Positions 28,118 to 39,721 of a DNA stretch of 44,071 nucleotides are shown piece by piece. The position numbers and the translations under genes are program-made. Numbering within the stretch: the first letter of the stretch is position 1; each line of letters starts with the position of its first letter. Below the pieces are notes generated by a model, which was not told the origin of the DNA, made no database searches, and saw nothing but the letters and a program-made list of their open reading frames with translations. The stretch lies in NCBI GenBank assembly GCA_903830625.1, contig CAIKUK010000021.1, forward strand, positions 1 to 44,071, in the 5' to 3' direction. The stretch comes from Candidatus Yanofskyibacteriota bacterium. Its GTDB lineage: Bacteria > Patescibacteriota > Minisyncoccia > 2-02-FULL-40-12 > GWA2-44-9.

Positions 28118-28167
28118 CAGAAGTTCAAGCGACTTCGTCGAAAGAAAACTTGAACTTCGCTACCCGG
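28110..28167. repeat. Inverted-repeat element at the rpmG end
   Basis: CCGGGTAGCAGAAGTTCAAG (28110-28129) pairs with CTTGAACTTCGCTACCCGG (28149-28167) except for one bulged A. The loop has a CGACTTCGTCG mini-hairpin. It overlaps the rpmG stop and ends 12 nt before tRNA-Trp. Confidence 0.9.
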
Positions 28168-28178
28168 CTATGCCGGAA

Positions 28179-28249
28179 GGGAGCTTAGGTAAGTGGTATA
28201 CCGGCGGTCTCCAAAACCGCATTCGGGGGTTCGATTCCCTCAGCTCCCG
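28179..28249 (+). tRNA. tRNA-Trp(CCA)
   Basis: Acceptor GGGAGCT / AGCTCCC, D-arm GGTA-TACC, anticodon arm GCGGT-CTCCAAA-ACCGC with anticodon CCA, T-arm GGGGG-TTCGATT-CCCTC, discriminator G. CCA tail not encoded. No intron. The normal CCA anticodon fits the use of TGA as stop. Confidence 0.94.
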
Positions 28250-28251
28250 CA

Positions 28252-28287
28252 GAAACTAAAAATCGCCCTCAGGCGATTTTTAGTTTC
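28252..28287. terminator. Terminator after tRNA-Trp
   Basis: GAAACTAAAAATCGCC, CTCA loop, GGCGATTTTTAGTTTC: perfect 16-bp stem between convergent transcripts, likely bidirectional. Confidence 0.85.
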
Positions 28288-28290
28288 GTT

Positions 28291-28512
28291 CTACTCTGAT
28301 TCTATCTTTACTTTGACTGGGCTATATCCATCTTTGCTGTGCTCAATTTGTTTTAGAATAGATTCTACTTCTTCTATCTTATACATCCGATAGTTATTCA
28401 CAGGGTTGCGGTAAGCCCGAAGTTTGCCTTTGTGGTCCCAGTTGCGAACCGTCAAGGGGCTAACCCCGAGTAAACGGGCAACGTCATTTACGGTTAGAAA
28501 TTTTTTGGGCAT
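28291..28512 (-). CDS. MerR/HTH_17-type DNA-binding protein
   Basis: 73 aa. FLTVNDVARLLGVSPLTVRNW is the helix-turn-helix, followed by the wing HKGKLRAYRNPVNNYRMYKIEEVESIL. It is only a DNA-binding module, without effector domain, similar to excisionase/HTH_17 proteins. It is divergent from the giant adhesin gene and may act on the 523-bp region between them, which holds two palindromes. Confidence 0.9.
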   Translation of the reverse strand: MPKKFLTVNDVARLLGVSPLTVRNWDHKGKLRAYRNPVNNYRMYKIEEVESILKQIEHSKDGYSPVKVKIESE

Positions 28513-28811
28513 AGATTTATTCGTTTTATTTTTAAGACTCTTGGCTCATATACCTTGCTATTGATATTCGGTAGGATTTTTAGATTTTTATAAAAGATAT
28601 CCATCCACCATGTTACTAACCTTTTATAAGGATAGCATACTTTTATACTCCACAAAGAGTCAATGTGGATAAGTACAGCTATTTTAACTTAATTAACGAG
28701 GATTAATGATGAGGCTTGCCCGCTTGAGTTTTTGTTCTACAAAAAATCTGGCGGGTTATCCACTTTTTTAGAGTTGCCAATGGTACAATTTATCTAGATT
28801 TAAAGCCGAGA

Positions 28812-28848
28812 TTTATATCTATCCGATATCGTATCGGATAGATATAAA
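28812..28848. repeat. 17-bp inverted repeat with TCG loop
   Basis: TTTATATCTATCCGATA-TCG-TATCGGATAGATATAAA followed by AAAATTTAAAAAA. Possible operator for the divergent HTH protein or a palindromic element. Confidence 0.85.
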
Positions 28849-28897
28849 AAATTTAAAAAAAGATGCACGTCTGAATGTCGTCAGAACCAGAAAAACA

Positions 28898-28925
28898 CTT
28901 GCCCCTCCGTGAAGGGAGGGGCAAG
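28898..28925. repeat. GC-rich hairpin upstream of adhesin
   Basis: CTTGCCCCTCC, 6-nt loop, GGAGGGGCAAG. No T-run follows. Could shape the adhesin leader. Confidence 0.8.
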
Positions 28926-29035
28926 AGGAATGCACGCCTTAGCCCCGTCGGAAAACGAAGCCTTTGGCCCTTCAAGTATAACGTAAAAAGGGAGTCCAAT
29001 CAATAAAAAAACACTAGTCCACTCAATCATTTCAA

Positions 29036-32000
29036 ATGTCCGATTATCAGCCTAAAAAATCCCTGCCCGCTAACCGGAGGGTCCAAACATGGATCTCAAT
29101 CCAAGAAGCGACGCATCACGCGCCGTACTCTCAAGAGTATTTAAGTTTACTCGCTCGGCGGGGTAAAATATTTGCTAAAAAAATTGGACGCAATTGGTAT
29201 ACAACTCATGAAGCGTTGCAACGTTATATTTCAGAGCAAGCCCTACTATCTCCGATAGCAAAAATTAATCCGAAAGTAGAACTGGCAACTGCTCCTTCAG
29301 CGCCTAACGATTTAGTGGAGGAATTTAAACGTCTCAATCCTCAAATTTTTGCTTCGCAAGAAACCAAACCCGCATTACCTAATGTTGCGCCGGCGCCGGT
29401 TGTAAAATCGCCACTTTCTATTCCAAGTACTCCGGCCAATATTATTCCCCAAAACACCAACAATATTCCTTCGACAAATCTTCAAAAAAGCGAGGAATTA
29501 AATCCAAGGCCAGTCGAAAAAGATATCCTTGGAAAACTGGATCGTTTATCCGATTCTTTGGAGACGTTCGCTTCAAGCGTTACTCAAGCCATTCCTTTGG
29601 TCGGGCAAGCGGCTATAAATCAAGCAAATCAAGCGGCACCGTTAGATCCAGAAGTGGAAGAATTCGTTCAAGAAAGAAAAAATTCGCAGTTACATCGGCT
29701 CAAACATTTTAATAATTTTGCCAAATCAACCGCTCGGTCGCCGATACGTTTGATGACGATTATGGTTGCGGCTATTGTCTTGTTATTTGTTCTAGTGGGC
29801 GGATTCAGTTTTGGCCAAGCGGATGTTATTGCCCAGAAAATTAAAAAAGCTTTTACCGATGCGACCACGATTGACGGCCATTTCGCCGGGACACACGCGA
29901 ACGAAGTTTTAGTGCTTGATAAAGCCGGCAACGTTTCCATTTACGGCCACATTGAAACCGAAGGCCAGCTTCGCAGCCATGCTCCGGACGGCGTGGCGCC
30001 AATTGTCGTTGACTCAATGACGAAGGTGGAAAATCTAAATGCGAGTTACTTGGACGATCTCGGTTCAAAAGATTTTACTCTCGCTTTCATCACTAAAAAT
30101 GGCAACCTCACTTATGAGGATGTAAATCTAGAAGGCAATGTTGAAGTTGGTAAAACATTAACGGTTAAAGGCGCGACTAAATTACTTGATTCGTTGCAGG
30201 TCTACGGCACGCTCGGCGTCTTCTCCGACGCCGTTTTCGGCAAAGACGTAACATTAACGAACGGCGATTTAATTATCGGCAAAGGCACCATCAAGATTTC
30301 CAATATGACCTTGGTTAAAAATCTCAATGCCGAATATTTGGACGGCCTGACCAAGAGCGGTATCAATCTGCAGTTTGTCACTTCCAATGGCGCGACCACA
30401 ACCAGTGCTATTACTATTGGCGGGTTGAACGTCAATGGCGCCAGTAATTTCAATGGCGTCGGGTTTTTCAATAATGGTCTCTGGGGTTCGGCCGGAAGTT
30501 TCGGTTCGCTTGGTGTGACGGGGGATGTCAGTATTGGCAAAAAAGATAATCCTGAAAATTCCCGTTTTGTAGTTTATTCAAAATATTTTTCCGTCAACGA
30601 TGCCGGAAACGTAAGAGCCAGCGGGACCCTGACTGCCGGGAACACGACCATTGGCAATTTGCTGGTTGGAGGAAATGTTCTCTCCAGTCTCATTCCCTCC
30701 GGTTCGTTTGATCTTGGCTCAGCTGGTCAGCCCTGGTCTAATCTCTATGCTATCAACGGAACTTTCAGTGGGGATGTAAATTTTTCCGGCAGTTTGAATT
30801 TTGCCGGCACGGCCTCTAATTCATTTGTTATCAATACTGACAACGCCACCGCTGATGCTGAAAATTCATACATTCGGTTTAACCGAGGTTTGGTAACACC
30901 AAGTGCCATGCTGACTTGGAACGCTGTATTAAAGAGATTTGATTTCAATGAGCCGGTCAATGTGGCTAGCGGTTCGCTTACTATCGCGGTCGGGCCGGTC
31001 AGTATTGGAGCCACTTCGGCTGACCCGACAGCGATTTTGGATCTTACTTCCACGACCCGAGGTTTTCTTGCGCCTCGGATGACTCAAGCCCAACGAGACG
31101 CAATATCTGCTCCTGCGGCTGGTTTGCTCATCTTCAATACCGATACCACCACCTACAACGCTTATAACGGTTCAACTTGGTTGCCAGTCGGCGCATTAAA
31201 AACCAGAGAAGGTTTGGTCAATGTGCAATTAAATAGCAATACTTTGTCTTTCTCGCCGAGCGGTTTTACTGTGACCGCTTCCGGTTCCACTGAAACACTC
31301 GTCGGCATCGATTATCTCCATGGTCCGGCTTCCCGTTCCATTGACCAAAGTATTACTGGTTTATGGACCTTTACTAATGGCACCTCGGTTTCAACAAATT
31401 TTGAAGTTGGAGGGCGTGCGTCTATCGGCGGAAATTTATTTGTAGGCGGGAGCTCTACGCTCTCTGGACTTCTTTCTTTTAATGGCACCAATCATGCCGG
31501 TCTTAAATTAAATAATCTAACCACTACCGAAAGGGACTTGCTTTCTCCAGTCTCGGGTATGACTATTTTCAACACCACCGCTACCAAGATGCAGGTTTAT
31601 AACGGCACCTCTTGGAAAAATGTCGGTAATCCGGAAATCGGCGCCGAAGTGACCGGGGGCACAGCCGGTTCGGTTTTGTTCGTGGATGCCTCCGGCAACC
31701 TTGGTCAAAATAATAGCAATTTCTATTGGGATGTGGCCAATGCAAGGTTGGGCATTGGGACAACGAGCCCGACATCTTTACTTTCGGTTACAGGTACTTC
31801 GGTAAATCAATTTGCTCTGGCATACGATAACACCAGCTACATGACTGATAGTGTTTCTAATGTGGGTGGAGTCACGCGCACCCTCAACGGAAGCAGCCCT
31901 AACTACACTATTGCTCTGAACAAAACTAATAGTTTGAATTTAATTCCGACGATGACGAGCAACACTTCACCGAGTGGAATAGCAGCGGCCAGCAGCATAT

Positions 32001-35000
32001 TTAGCGGGGCTTACGATGCCTTTAATGCCTTCGATGGCGTCGCCGACAATACTCATCGTTGGACATCTAGTGCTGTTATTAGTTGGTTATCATATGAGTT
32101 CACTTCCACTCAAGTAGTCACTCAATACAAGGTGAACTCGGCATCTAATCCGACTTACGCCCCTAAGAACTGGACATTTGAGGGGTACAACGGGAGTACT
32201 TGGATTCCCTTGGATACCCAAACAAACCAAACGAACTGGAGTAGCACAAATACTTACTCGTTTGCGAACACAACCGGGTATATCTCATATCGTATCAATA
32301 TCGCAACGAATAATGGCGGTGCCGGTGCGACTGCCATTGATGAGTTACAAATGTTTGGTTCATCGCCCAATTTCGTCAATATCTCTGGTGGTAATCTTGC
32401 GGTGAACGATACGGCTCCTGCCTCAAAATTGTCCATCGTAGGCAATGCCCAGATTGGATATTTATCCGGTCAGACAGCTCCTGTCAACGGCCTCATTGTT
32501 TCCGGCAATGTCGGCATCGGCACGACAAGTCCTCAAACCAAACTGGAAATTGTCGGTACTTCCTCTGCTTCCTACGGAATTTTAACCGGTGCCCTGAATG
32601 CTGGTTTGGGCAGCGTGGCTACGGTAGCTTATTCCCGTTTTGGCGCGTTAACTGCCAGCCACGGGCTTTCAACAGCATCAGACCTATTTGTCTCCGGCAA
32701 AATGGAGGTCGGTGGAAATATTTGGTTTGATGGTACGGTCAATTTCCCCGGCATTGCCTCATCGGCTTACTTTTATGCCCAGCCGGGTTCGGCAAGCTCG
32801 CCATCTTTCTCATTCGTCAATGATCAGAATACCGGTTTATTCAGAAAAGCGGCTGATTCCATTTCCATTTCCGCCGGAGGAGTAGAACGGCTGAACTTAA
32901 CCAACACCACTGCTTCCATATCCAATACTTTATTTATTGATTCTGCCAGCAACGTCGGCATTGGGACGACGGGGCCCTTGAATAGACTGGAAGTTATGGG
33001 AGCTAATAACATAAGGAGCGGAGAATTTATCAGAGTTTCCGGGAATCTTAATGGTGTCCGTGATAATACTGGTGGTTTGGGGATAGACGACAGCGGCACG
33101 TTTTGGGGAACATCGTTATTTTTTGGTGGTGTACGATTATTTACCTTGGAAGCTAATGGCGGATTGTTAATAGGCGCAGGATATCAAACAAATGATGCGC
33201 CGACTAATGGTGCAATAATTCAAGGCAACGTCGGCATCGGGACAACAGCGCCGGGAGCAAAACTGGATGTAGTCAGCGATGTTATCTTCCGAGAGGGATT
33301 GCAAGTGGCCGGAACAGCGACGGCTTCATATTCACGATTTGGAGTCAATAATACCGATCACGGATTATCAGTTGCTTCCGATCTTCTTGTCTCGGGGAAG
33401 CTAGAGGTTGATGGGGTGGCCTATTTTGACGGCACGGTTAATTTTAATATTTCTTCATCTTCATATTTTTATGCCGGGAATGGCACAGCCGCTTCGCCTA
33501 GTTTCTCTTTTGCTATTGACCAGAACACCGGCCTCTTTAGAAAAGCGGCCGATTCCATTTCCGTTTCTGCTGGAGGATTAGAAAGATTAAATCTTACTCC
33601 CACTACTGCTTCCATTTCCAATGCTCTATACATTGATTCAACTGGCAACGTGGGGATTGGGGCGACAACGCCGGGTCAAAAATTCCATGTAAAAGGAGTT
33701 TCAGAAATCGAAGCTGGAGGTGTGAGCGGAACTCTCGGAGACAGTATCCTGTTTAGTTATACAGGTTTTCCAACAACATATCTTCATAGAATCCAAACTT
33801 CATTTGACAGTAGTATTGCCGCAAATAATAAAATCGATTTTCTGCTTTCAAATGCAAACTCGGCTACAAATGTAAACGTTTTGTCATTGAGAGGTAGTGG
33901 CTATGTTGGTATCGGCGCCATCGGTCCCGAGGAAAAGCTTGAAGTAGCCGGAAATATCATCGCTTCAGCATCGGGCAATGTGGATTTAATATTGAGAGCA
34001 ACCAATGCCACCTCCAATGACGGAAAGTTTATCATCCGTTCCACTGGTGCTTCCGATCGCCTCGAGTTCATGAACGGCACGACTCCGACTTCACTAATGA
34101 CCATTGCTTCAAGCGGTTATGTCGGTATTGGGACGACGGGGCCAAGCACGCAGTTACATATTCTTACAAATTCTAATGCTTTGGCTCCAGAATTGAGGAT
34201 AGATAATCCTAATACAGGTAATGCTACATATTCACAACTGTCTTTTTACCAAGGGGCTACCAGTAAAGCATTGATACGCTCGGTTGGTTCTGGTTTTTCC
34301 GGTGCCGATGGGGGAGCTTATGCTTTGCAAATTATGAATGTGCAGAATGCGCCAATGTTGTTTTATACCAATAGTTCGGAAAAGGTAAGAATAGATGCCA
34401 GTGGCAATGTTGGCATTGGTACCACTTCTCCGGTCGGCACTTTGGATATTGTCGGTAATCAAACTGGAACTTCCGGCGCCTTATTCAGAGTGGCTTCCGC
34501 TTCCGAATTGTTCAGAATAACCGAGGCAGGCAATGTCGGGATTGGGGCGAGTGTGCCATCGTCAAAACTTGAAGTGTATGATTCAACTGTGACGGGAAGC
34601 ACTGCTGGAACTGTTCTAACTATCAGACGAAAGGGAGCATCCAACAATACCGACGGGCCTCGGCTTCTCTTCCAAACACAGGACCCTGGTGCAGATATTG
34701 CGACCATAGACGCTGTTAACGATATAGCAAACGGCGGTTCACTTCGGTTCTCTACCCGTAAAGCCGGGACTGTTACGGAGGGGATGAGGATAGACACTAA
34801 CGGCAACGTCGGCATCGGCGCCACTTCTCCTGAACAAAAGCTTGAAGTTGGCGGGAATATCATTGCCTCAAGTTCTGTAGATACTGAATTAATCCTCAAT
34901 AGCCTCGGTACCGGTCTTAATGAAGGTAAATTCTCAATCTTAGCTTCCGGTGCCGCTGGAATAGACCAACTCCGTATCAATAACGGGACCAACAATACTA

Positions 35001-38000
35001 ATCTGGTTACCATTTCTTCTATTGGTTATGTTGGTATCGGGACAACGGCGCCGAATTATATTCTAGATGTGCAAAGAGATTCTGCTTATGCATTTATACA
35101 TACTACTACCGGACTAACGGGCAGCTCGAATCGCTATTCAGCCTTAGCATTTGGCGATGGTGCCAACATCCGTTCCCAACTTATTGTTTACGATAATGCT
35201 ACTTATGGCGGGAGCGGTTTGGATTTATTGATTAGAGCCCAGGGGGGCATTGGTTTTACCGCAGGCAATACTGTTGCCGGCGTTGCAAACCAAATGTACA
35301 TAAATAGTACTGGCAATGTCGGCATCGGTACAGCAAATTTGGAAACCAAATTCGAAGTGGCCGGTACAGCTTCAATTTCGGGCAACTTGCTTGTCGGCGG
35401 GTTCACTCAAGTAAGTGGCACAGCCTCATCATCATTCGCGGGCTTACTTGAATTAACGGGCTTACCAACGGGGACAGGAATCAATCAGGGTTCGTTGTAT
35501 ATTAACCCTCTCTCATCGGGTGTAAATAATGTTCTCATTGGTGTGGCGGTGGCCGATGTGGAAAAAGCTCGCTTGGATGCATCGGGTAATTTGAGTATTG
35601 TTGGTAACTTTAATTCAACTACGACCACAGGGACCAGCCAGTTGTCAGGCCACTTGTCGGTTCTGAACAACACGACTCTAGGCGATGCAAGTTCAGATTT
35701 ATTGACAGTCAATGCTGGTCTTAATTCAAATTTACTCCCGTCAGAAGACAATACGGTTAACCTTGGTTCGCCGGCTAAACGATTTGCTAATTTCTATGCC
35801 GTTAACGCAACATTTTCCACCAATACCGACCTTCCTGGTACAACCTCCGCTTCGTTTACAATTTTCACTTCTAATACCACCAACGATGCCTCCAGTTCGT
35901 ATCTGGCTTTCCATCGCGGTACAGCTACGCCGGATGCAAAATTAACTTGGGATGCGGTCAATAAAAATTTCAGTTTTAATTTTCCGGTCAGTTTAAACGG
36001 CGCATTACTTGGTCAGGGCACGACGTCTTCGTCATTTGCCGGTCCGGTTTGGTTTACGGGCATTCCGACTGGGGCAGCTATTTCAAACGGCTCGGTCTTT
36101 ATCAATCCTTCTACTGCCGCTGTTAATACCACCGTTTTTGGGATCGGAGTAAATAATGTTCAAAAATTCAAAGTTGATGCCGAGGGCGATGTTTTTGCTT
36201 ATAGCGGATTGACAGTAACAAACGAAGCGACTATCCAGGGGGTAAATGGTTTAACTCTTTCCGGTGCAAACGCCCCAATCACATTCTCTGGCGGGGGAAC
36301 CAATATTCTTTCTTCAAGCGGTGTTCTTCAGATAAATGCTTTTACACTCGGCGGGACAGTAACGGGCAACAACCAAAATGTTGTCGGGCTTGACCATCTT
36401 TCGGCCAAAACGGCTTCTCTCTCGGTTGGGTTAGAAATAATTAGCGGGGGAACAGCTTCAATTTCAGGCAATGCTAATTTCTGGGGCAATGTGGCTATCG
36501 GAGGAACAACACCGCTTAATATTTTTGATATTACGAAAGTCGGGACCACAATGGGGGGGGCAGCGGATTCGGGATTGCACATCGGCCAAGCTGGGGCCAC
36601 AAATAACTTAGCCCAAATCGGACTCGGATATGCCGGAACATATGTACCGGTGGCGATAGGATCAAAAACTACCACTCAGACTGGGAGCACAATTGCTGAT
36701 CTATATTTTGCAACCAGAGCATTAAATACGGATACCGCCCCAATAGAACGAATGAGAATTACGGGTGCGGGTAATGTTAGTATCGGCGACGAAACTACGC
36801 CAGATGCGGCGCTTGATATTAATCCCACCTCCACCTATGCCGGCCCCCTTCTTATTGTTGCTTCTGGTTCTAATGAAAGATTTCGTATTACCAGTGCCGG
36901 CAATGTGGGAATCGGGACAACTGCGCCGGGCCAAAAATTACACGTTCATGGAGGAGACATGCAAAATACTAACAGTACTACAGGAGCTGCGAGTACAGAC
37001 GGCTTTTTATTCGGATTAGATGGCTATGATTCAGATTTAGGAGTAACACTATGGAATTTTGAAAATGCCGGAATGAGATTTGCAACTTACAATGCCGTAA
37101 GGATGACTATTCAAGCAGCCGGCAATGTGGGTATCGGGACGACGGGACCTTTAGCTAAATTAAATCTTGCCGGGAGTGATCAATATATTCGTATCGATAG
37201 CACCAACTATTATGGTGGTGTATCATTTTATAGTTCCGTAAGTGGTTCGAGTAGAAGTAATGGTTCTATATTTCAGTACGATGGCCAAGGGATGTACCTT
37301 GACGCCTTGGCCAGTATTGTTTTCCGGCCGAATAATGGCAATGAAGCCATGAGAATTGCAACTACCGGCAACGTCGGCATCGGGACGACAAACCCTTCAT
37401 CGGCAACACTACAAATAGCAGGTGGTACTTATGGATTGTATGTATCTGCGGGTAATGTGGGATTTGGTGATTTAAACGCTAATGTTAAATTGTATGCTAG
37501 AAGAACTACTGATGGCTACGCGGCTTATTTTTCAAGTACCGCTAACTCAATCAATGCAATTGGCATTAGGGTTATTGCCGGTAGATTTGATCAGGCCGGG
37601 ACTAACACGTTGATTCAATTCTCTGATGGTGATGGTGATAATATCGGTTCTATCGATTTTACCGGAGGTACCGTTACCTATGGCGCATTTACCGCTGGCC
37701 ATGACGCGATATTACCGGATGCAGATAATGCCGCTGGCTATCCATACGGCACATTAGTGTGCACTACTTCATTGGCATTAGTGGATCCTTTATTGGAGCG
37801 AAGTATAGAATATAATGTTACGAAGTGTACTGAACCGTATGCAAAGAATATCCTTGGCGCTTATGCCGGGAAACGTGATAATCAGCCGAATAAGCATCAA
37901 GTCTATGTATTGGGTGATGGCCATATCTTAGTGAATGGAGAAAATGGGAATATCAAAATAGGCGACCCGATAACAACCTCGTCTACTACCGGCCAAGGCA

Positions 38001-39028
38001 TGAAAGCAACAATGTTCGGCATGATCATTGGCTATGCCCAAGAGAATTATGATTTTTCTAATCCTCAGGAATCAAAACTTATCGCCGTCCAATACGGGCT
38101 TAACTACTGGGTGCCTAACATAGCTTCTATTGAAGGCACTACCGCATCTGGCAGCGCGAGCGTAACCATGACTTCTGGGAATGCGGTTACCGATGTATTG
38201 GGGACTCTGGCAAATGCGGTTTTGACTCGCGTCCAGTCATTGTGGGCAACAGGGGATATAATCGCCGAGGGGATAAAGAAGACATATTACGCTATCGCTA
38301 ATATTTCAATATTTAAAGATTTAAATATAACCGATTGGGGGACACGAAGCATTACCATCGCCAACACGGCTGATGATACGACAAAAGCATTATTTACCGG
38401 CAATTCCGCCCAAGCGGCTGACCAATCTAAGGTTGATTTGGCCGATGAAGGCAATTATTTGGCTACTTATGGCGTGGATTCCACCAGGGGAGAGATACAG
38501 CTTTCCGGTTCTTCGCAAATTACAAGCGGTGAAGCCAGGGTGTACTTTGATTTCTCATTCTCATCTATTATTTCCGAAAAAGCGCCGATTAGAGTGATGG
38601 TTACGCCGACAACTCAAATGACGGGCCAGCTATATATTGATACAAAGACACAATATGGCTTCGTGGTGAAAGAACTTAATGCATTCGAAAGTGGTAACTT
38701 TGACTGGCTTGTCATTGCTCGCAGAAAGGGATTTGATACCGACATTGCTTCCGGTTCGCCAAGTATTGTAATAACACCCACACCGACCCCAGAATCTACT
38801 CCCGTGCCGTCAGAAAGTCCGACCCCGACCCCATCACTAAATCCGACGCCCGAGGCAACACCGGAAATAACGCCGACTCCGAGCGAGACGCCGACTCCGT
38901 CTGAGACCCCCGCTCCGTCCGAGAGCCCAACCCCAACCCCAGAGATAACACCAGTACCGAGCGAGACACCTGCGCCAACGCCTTCAGAAACCCCGACACC
39001 GGATGTCAGTCCTACCCCCACTCCTTGA
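29036..39028 (+). CDS. 3330-aa HTH-transmembrane-repeat surface adhesin
   Basis: The largest gene in the window. Residues about 18-66 form an HTH domain ([39 protein letters not shown]). A Pro/Asn-rich linker leads to one transmembrane helix (about 237-258, [17 protein letters not shown]). There is no signal peptide, so the HTH end should be cytoplasmic and the rest outside. The outer part has trimming repeats of the type [16 protein letters not shown], about sixteen copies, as in phage tail-fibre and adhesin stalks, plus [20 protein letters not shown] and similar collar motifs. A discoidin (F5/8 type C-like) module lies at about 965-1112. The end is a Pro/Thr/Ser/Glu tail of about 85 residues without anchor motif. 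Probably an attachment fibre; the HTH suggests possible signalling to DNA. Confidence 0.88.
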   Translation: MSDYQPKKSLPANRRVQTWISIQEATHHAPYSQEYLSLLARRGKIFAKKIGRNWYTTHEALQRYISEQALLSPIAKINPKVELATAPSAPNDLVEEFKRLNPQIFASQETKPALPNVAPAPVVKSPLSIPSTPANIIPQNTNNIPSTNLQKSEELNPRPVEKDILGKLDRLSDSLETFASSVTQAIPLVGQAAINQANQAAPLDPEVEEFVQERKNSQLHRLKHFNNFAKSTARSPIRLMTIMVAAIVLLFVLVGGFSFGQADVIAQKIKKAFTDATTIDGHFAGTHANEVLVLDKAGNVSIYGHIETEGQLRSHAPDGVAPIVVDSMTKVENLNASYLDDLGSKDFTLAFITKNGNLTYEDVNLEGNVEVGKTLTVKGATKLLDSLQVYGTLGVFSDAVFGKDVTLTNGDLIIGKGTIKISNMTLVKNLNAEYLDGLTKSGINLQFVTSNGATTTSAITIGGLNVNGASNFNGVGFFNNGLWGSAGSFGSLGVTGDVSIGKKDNPENSRFVVYSKYFSVNDAGNVRASGTLTAGNTTIGNLLVGGNVLSSLIPSGSFDLGSAGQPWSNLYAINGTFSGDVNFSGSLNFAGTASNSFVINTDNATADAENSYIRFNRGLVTPSAMLTWNAVLKRFDFNEPVNVASGSLTIAVGPVSIGATSADPTAILDLTSTTRGFLAPRMTQAQRDAISAPAAGLLIFNTDTTTYNAYNGSTWLPVGALKTREGLVNVQLNSNTLSFSPSGFTVTASGSTETLVGIDYLHGPASRSIDQSITGLWTFTNGTSVSTNFEVGGRASIGGNLFVGGSSTLSGLLSFNGTNHAGLKLNNLTTTERDLLSPVSGMTIFNTTATKMQVYNGTSWKNVGNPEIGAEVTGGTAGSVLFVDASGNLGQNNSNFYWDVANARLGIGTTSPTSLLSVTGTSVNQFALAYDNTSYMTDSVSNVGGVTRTLNGSSPNYTIALNKTNSLNLIPTMTSNTSPSGIAAASSIFSGAYDAFNAFDGVADNTHRWTSSAVISWLSYEFTSTQVVTQYKVNSASNPTYAPKNWTFEGYNGSTWIPLDTQTNQTNWSSTNTYSFANTTGYISYRINIATNNGGAGATAIDELQMFGSSPNFVNISGGNLAVNDTAPASKLSIVGNAQIGYLSGQTAPVNGLIVSGNVGIGTTSPQTKLEIVGTSSASYGILTGALNAGLGSVATVAYSRFGALTASHGLSTASDLFVSGKMEVGGNIWFDGTVNFPGIASSAYFYAQPGSASSPSFSFVNDQNTGLFRKAADSISISAGGVERLNLTNTTASISNTLFIDSASNVGIGTTGPLNRLEVMGANNIRSGEFIRVSGNLNGVRDNTGGLGIDDSGTFWGTSLFFGGVRLFTLEANGGLLIGAGYQTNDAPTNGAIIQGNVGIGTTAPGAKLDVVSDVIFREGLQVAGTATASYSRFGVNNTDHGLSVASDLLVSGKLEVDGVAYFDGTVNFNISSSSYFYAGNGTAASPSFSFAIDQNTGLFRKAADSISVSAGGLERLNLTPTTASISNALYIDSTGNVGIGATTPGQKFHVKGVSEIEAGGVSGTLGDSILFSYTGFPTTYLHRIQTSFDSSIAANNKIDFLLSNANSATNVNVLSLRGSGYVGIGAIGPEEKLEVAGNIIASASGNVDLILRATNATSNDGKFIIRSTGASDRLEFMNGTTPTSLMTIASSGYVGIGTTGPSTQLHILTNSNALAPELRIDNPNTGNATYSQLSFYQGATSKALIRSVGSGFSGADGGAYALQIMNVQNAPMLFYTNSSEKVRIDASGNVGIGTTSPVGTLDIVGNQTGTSGALFRVASASELFRITEAGNVGIGASVPSSKLEVYDSTVTGSTAGTVLTIRRKGASNNTDGPRLLFQTQDPGADIATIDAVNDIANGGSLRFSTRKAGTVTEGMRIDTNGNVGIGATSPEQKLEVGGNIIASSSVDTELILNSLGTGLNEGKFSILASGAAGIDQLRINNGTNNTNLVTISSIGYVGIGTTAPNYILDVQRDSAYAFIHTTTGLTGSSNRYSALAFGDGANIRSQLIVYDNATYGGSGLDLLIRAQGGIGFTAGNTVAGVANQMYINSTGNVGIGTANLETKFEVAGTASISGNLLVGGFTQVSGTASSSFAGLLELTGLPTGTGINQGSLYINPLSSGVNNVLIGVAVADVEKARLDASGNLSIVGNFNSTTTTGTSQLSGHLSVLNNTTLGDASSDLLTVNAGLNSNLLPSEDNTVNLGSPAKRFANFYAVNATFSTNTDLPGTTSASFTIFTSNTTNDASSSYLAFHRGTATPDAKLTWDAVNKNFSFNFPVSLNGALLGQGTTSSSFAGPVWFTGIPTGAAISNGSVFINPSTAAVNTTVFGIGVNNVQKFKVDAEGDVFAYSGLTVTNEATIQGVNGLTLSGANAPITFSGGGTNILSSSGVLQINAFTLGGTVTGNNQNVVGLDHLSAKTASLSVGLEIISGGTASISGNANFWGNVAIGGTTPLNIFDITKVGTTMGGAADSGLHIGQAGATNNLAQIGLGYAGTYVPVAIGSKTTTQTGSTIADLYFATRALNTDTAPIERMRITGAGNVSIGDETTPDAALDINPTSTYAGPLLIVASGSNERFRITSAGNVGIGTTAPGQKLHVHGGDMQNTNSTTGAASTDGFLFGLDGYDSDLGVTLWNFENAGMRFATYNAVRMTIQAAGNVGIGTTGPLAKLNLAGSDQYIRIDSTNYYGGVSFYSSVSGSSRSNGSIFQYDGQGMYLDALASIVFRPNNGNEAMRIATTGNVGIGTTNPSSATLQIAGGTYGLYVSAGNVGFGDLNANVKLYARRTTDGYAAYFSSTANSINAIGIRVIAGRFDQAGTNTLIQFSDGDGDNIGSIDFTGGTVTYGAFTAGHDAILPDADNAAGYPYGTLVCTTSLALVDPLLERSIEYNVTKCTEPYAKNILGAYAGKRDNQPNKHQVYVLGDGHILVNGENGNIKIGDPITTSSTTGQGMKATMFGMIIGYAQENYDFSNPQESKLIAVQYGLNYWVPNIASIEGTTASGSASVTMTSGNAVTDVLGTLANAVLTRVQSLWATGDIIAEGIKKTYYAIANISIFKDLNITDWGTRSITIANTADDTTKALFTGNSAQAADQSKVDLADEGNYLATYGVDSTRGEIQLSGSSQITSGEARVYFDFSFSSIISEKAPIRVMVTPTTQMTGQLYIDTKTQYGFVVKELNAFESGNFDWLVIARRKGFDTDIASGSPSIVITPTPTPESTPVPSESPTPTPSLNPTPEATPEITPTPSETPTPSETPAPSESPTPTPEITPVPSETPAPTPSETPTPDVSPTPTP

Positions 39029-39059
39029 TTTAAACATTTAAATATATAAATATTCAGAC

Positions 39060-39548
39060 ATGGCTACTATTGAAAAATTCGAAGATCTTATTTGCTGGCA
39101 GAAAGCGCGTTTGCTGACAAAAGAGATATACCGACATTTAAATATTCAAAAATTTAAAAATTTAAGCATAGCGCCGGATTACGGATTCTGCGACCAGATA
39201 CAGCGCGCGAGCGTGTCAATCATGTCTAATATTGCCGAAGGATTTGAGCGAGGGACTAAACAAGAGTTCTTGAACTACCTCTTTATTGCCAAAGGTTCGG
39301 CCGGTGAGGTACGCGCCCAGCTATATGTGGCTCTGGATGCCGACTATTTAAATATTGAAACATTTAAATATTTAAACTCGCTCGCGACCGAGTGCTCGCG
39401 TCTTTTGTCGAGTTTTATCGCCAAAGTGAAGATTTCAGAGGTTAAAGGACTGCAATACAAAAAAGAGAAAACGGAAGCCCAGAAGAAAAGCGAAGAATTT
39501 GACTTGTACTTGGCTGAAATTATAAAGAAAAACAAGACTGGTGTTTAG
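39060..39548 (+). CDS. Four-helix-bundle protein (S23/IVP family), second copy
   Basis: 162 aa. [43 protein letters not shown] and [23 protein letters not shown] match the family seen at 22551. The C-terminus is charged and longer. Two internal stretches ([13 protein letters not shown] and [15 protein letters not shown]) are encoded by TTTAAATATT-rich repeats that also fill both flanks (39028-39059 and 39549-39580), suggesting that AT-rich repeat DNA has spread into the gene. It lies 31 nt after the adhesin. Function unknown. Confidence 0.9.
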   Translation: MATIEKFEDLICWQKARLLTKEIYRHLNIQKFKNLSIAPDYGFCDQIQRASVSIMSNIAEGFERGTKQEFLNYLFIAKGSAGEVRAQLYVALDADYLNIETFKYLNSLATECSRLLSSFIAKVKISEVKGLQYKKEKTEAQKKSEEFDLYLAEIIKKNKTGV

Positions 39549-39613
39549 GGATTTAAAGTTTCAAGATTTAAAAATGACAATATTTATTGAAAATTGTTAT
39601 ACACATAGCGGCC

Positions 39614-39641
39614 TTTATCCTGGTTTTTAATGGTATATAAT
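39614..39641 (+). promoter_or_regulatory. Candidate promoter for the O-antigen-ligase/TPR gene
   Basis: TTTATC (39614-39619), 16-nt spacer, TATAAT (39636-39641). An 80-nt leader follows with a perfect hairpin GCCTATCCG / CGGATAGGC (39670-39699). Confidence 0.5.
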
Positions 39642-39721
39642 GTATGTATTAATCAATATTTAAAGCGTTGCCTATCCGGAGATGAATGCACGGATAGGCC
39701 ACTCTTTAAGTATCCATAGTG

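Larger units (their letters stand above)
28513..29035. other. 523-bp non-coding region between HTH gene and adhesin
   Basis: No credible gene. It contains a long AT palindrome (28812-28848), a GC-rich hairpin (28898-28925), a looser GCTTGCCCGC ... GGCGGGTTATCC pairing (about 28718-28760), and TACAAT at 28784-28789 as a weak -10 without a good -35. Either hairpin could be an operator or RNA leader for the adhesin. Confidence 0.7.

Noticed and set aside
38614-39021. Minus-strand open frame rich in Gly/Val/Ser opposite the adhesin tail
   Set aside because: It is an artefact of the repetitive Pro/Thr/Ser coding tail on the plus strand.
29036-39028. CRISPR-like regular repeats in the adhesin gene
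   Set aside because: The repeats are degenerate, coding (VGIGTT motif), and spaced by 70-300 nt coding segments; no CRISPR array or cas gene is present.
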